Positions 62,833 to 64,000 of a stretch of 64,000 bases of DNA are shown in pieces (position 1 is the first letter of the stretch; each line of letters opens with the position of its first letter). The stretch spans positions 868,001 to 932,000 of the forward strand of contig NZ_FNGI01000001.1 of assembly GCF_900102945.1 (NCBI RefSeq). The letters are read 5' to 3'. The notes under the pieces were generated by a model. It was not told where the DNA came from. It searched no databases and worked only from the letters and a program-made list of their open reading frames with translations. Both the position numbers and the translations under genes were made by a program. Origin of the DNA: Modicisalibacter muralis (GTDB lineage: Bacteria; Pseudomonadota; Gammaproteobacteria; Pseudomonadales; Halomonadaceae).

Positions 62833-63632
62833 GCACCGCCACCCCCTCCTCTCGCCACTGGCGCAAGCCACCGTTTATCACCAACCCGTTACTGCGTTGG
62901 GGAATACTGATCGGCTGCGTCGTCTATGCCGTCTGGGCGCTATATACCCTGCCCTTCGACTGGGCACGCATTCAGGAAGGCATGTCACGCGCCCAGCGCA
63001 TCTTCTCCGGTGCGTTTCCGCCCAGTTTCGAACGTAGCGAACTGTTGATCGAGGGGCTGCTGGAGAGCTTCAAGATCGCGATTCTCGCGACGCTGCTGGG
63101 ACTCGCGCTAAGTGTACCCATCGCCTTCATGGCGGCGCGCAATATCGCTGCCAAGCCGATTTATCTGCTCGGTCGCGGTTTGATCATTACCGCGCGCAGC
63201 TTCCACCCGGTGATCGTGGCGATCCTGTTCGTCAAGGCCGTCGGTTTCGGCCCAATCGCGGGTGTTCTCACGCTGACCATCTACTCCATCGGCTTCGTCG
63301 CCAAGATGCTCGCCGAACGCATCGAGGAGATCGACTGGGGGCAGGTGGAAGCGTTGCGCAGTAGCGGCACGCGCTATGTCGCGGTGCTGCAGTTCGCCGT
63401 ATTGCCGCAGATCATGCCACGTCAGATCGGACTCGCCATGTATCAACTGGACAGCAATCTACGCGCCTCGGCGGTGGTCGGCATCGTCGGCGCAGGTGGC
63501 ATCGGCGCGACGCTGATGAACGCCTTCGGTCGCTACGATTACGCCTTCGCGCTGGCCATCACTCTGGTGATCATCGCGGTCATTCTGGTCGTCGAAGCCA
63601 TCAGTGGCCGTATTCGGAGGAATATCTGGTGA
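62829..63632 (+). CDS. phosphonate-type ABC transporter permease (PhnE family), first
   Basis: 267 residues with about six membrane segments. The PhnE coupling motif is AERIEEIDWGQVEALRSSGTRYVAVLQFAVLPQIMP and the ending SAVVGIVGAGGIGATLMNAFGRYDYAFA is highly typical. Overlaps the ATPase gene by 4 bp and the second permease gene by 4 bp, so the channel is probably a heterodimer. Confidence 0.88.
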   Translation: MSTATPSSRHWRKPPFITNPLLRWGILIGCVVYAVWALYTLPFDWARIQEGMSRAQRIFSGAFPPSFERSELLIEGLLESFKIAILATLLGLALSVPIAFMAARNIAAKPIYLLGRGLIITARSFHPVIVAILFVKAVGFGPIAGVLTLTIYSIGFVAKMLAERIEEIDWGQVEALRSSGTRYVAVLQFAVLPQIMPRQIGLAMYQLDSNLRASAVVGIVGAGGIGATLMNAFGRYDYAFALAITLVIIAVILVVEAISGRIRRNIW

Positions 63633-64000
63633 AACCAACCGTTGCCGATCGCGCCTGGTCGCGTTATACCAGCCGCCAACGCTGGACTCGTCTGGCCATC
63701 ACGGCCACCGTCGTGCTGGCGGTAAGCTGGTCGCTTTCCACCATCGACATCATCTGGCCTTGGGTCTGGGACGCCCCCGCCCAGATCGGCGATCTGTTCA
63801 GCCGCATGGTACCGCCCGATTTCTCGAGTCTGGACAAGATCGTCTGGGCACTCATCGAGACCCTAAACATTGCCACCATCGCGACGTTCATCGCGGTGGT
63901 CGTGTCATTGCCGATCGCCTACATTGCCGCCCAGAACACCACGCCCAACCGCGCCACGCTGTGGCTCGGTCGCTTCATCCTAGTCTCCAGCCGCTCGGTG
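63629..64000 (+). CDS. phosphonate-type ABC transporter permease (PhnE family), second, truncated by window end
   Basis: A GTG start with CGGAGGAAT upstream, overlapping the first permease stop. The 124 visible residues show a basic N-terminal tail, one membrane segment (ITATVVLAVSWSLSTIDIIWPW), a periplasmic part (RMVPPDFSSLDKIVWALIETLNIATIATFIAVVVSLPIAYIAA) and RFILVSSRS, all PhnE-like. It continues beyond base 64000. Further genes that would reveal the substrate lie outside. Confidence 0.85.
   Translation, partial: MKPTVADRAWSRYTSRQRWTRLAITATVVLAVSWSLSTIDIIWPWVWDAPAQIGDLFSRMVPPDFSSLDKIVWALIETLNIATIATFIAVVVSLPIAYIAAQNTTPNRATLWLGRFILVSSRSV

Overview
This window is GC-rich, densely packed bacterial chromosome with no rRNA, tRNA, CRISPR array, transposase or integrase that I can see. 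The gene content (three TRAP transporters, a Pseudomonas-like itaconate cluster, an imelysin/di-heme iron operon, an OpgB-like phosphoglycerol transferase, an RND pump) points to a gammaproteobacterium. A salt-tolerant Halomonas relative (Halomonadaceae) is my best guess, but no marker gene is present to prove it. Nearly all of it is accessory metabolism: uptake and breakdown of unusual organic acids.

Layout. 1-3345: end of a malonate-type TRAP transporter, malonyl-CoA decarboxylase and malonyl-CoA synthetase (malonate to acetyl-CoA). 3362-6552 (minus): OpgB-like phosphoglycerol transferase and a histone-deacetylase-fold amidohydrolase. 6688-20478: a 2-aminobenzoate (anthranilate) module. It has a divergent kynurenine-formamidase-like hydrolase, a 2-aminobenzoyl-CoA monooxygenase/reductase, SDR, MarR regulator, crotonase, acyl-CoA dehydrogenase, CoA ligase, thioesterase, RidA-like protein and a five-gene branched-chain-amino-acid-type ABC importer. 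A 9-bp inverted repeat sits between the two divergent promoters. 20672-27212: an itaconate cluster (LysR, itaconyl-CoA hydratase, acyl-CoA dehydrogenase, MmgE/PrpD protein, CoA-transferase, citramalyl-CoA lyase).

27213-30715 is the most unusual part. A 3.4-kb cassette (small ORF, transthyretin-like/lipase protein, beta-propeller lipoprotein) sits directly behind the lyase gene and is followed by a second, 90%-identical in-frame copy of the last 69 bp of that gene. It looks like a toxin (lipase)/immunity (lipoprotein) cassette inserted by recombination at the gene's 3' end. After it come an AI-2E family membrane protein with a degenerate B12-binding-like C-terminal module, a quinone-oxidoreductase-like enzyme, a LysR regulator, a small secreted protein and an RND efflux operon (34966-41287).

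41373-51675: a hydantoinase and two divergent TRAP transporters around a GntR regulator, with two Asp/Glu-racemase-superfamily proteins. One lacks one of the usual catalytic cysteines and the other lacks both. An identical 18-mer lies upstream of both arms. 51749-53838: a class-C beta-lactamase-fold hydrolase and a second GntR regulator. 53874-58993 (minus): a four-gene iron-type operon (imelysin, di-heme oxidoreductase, imelysin, DUF1513) with a Fur-like palindrome upstream. 59130-64000: HAD phosphatase and DeoR regulator divergent from a PhnDCE(E) phosphonate/organophosphate-type ABC importer that runs off the end.
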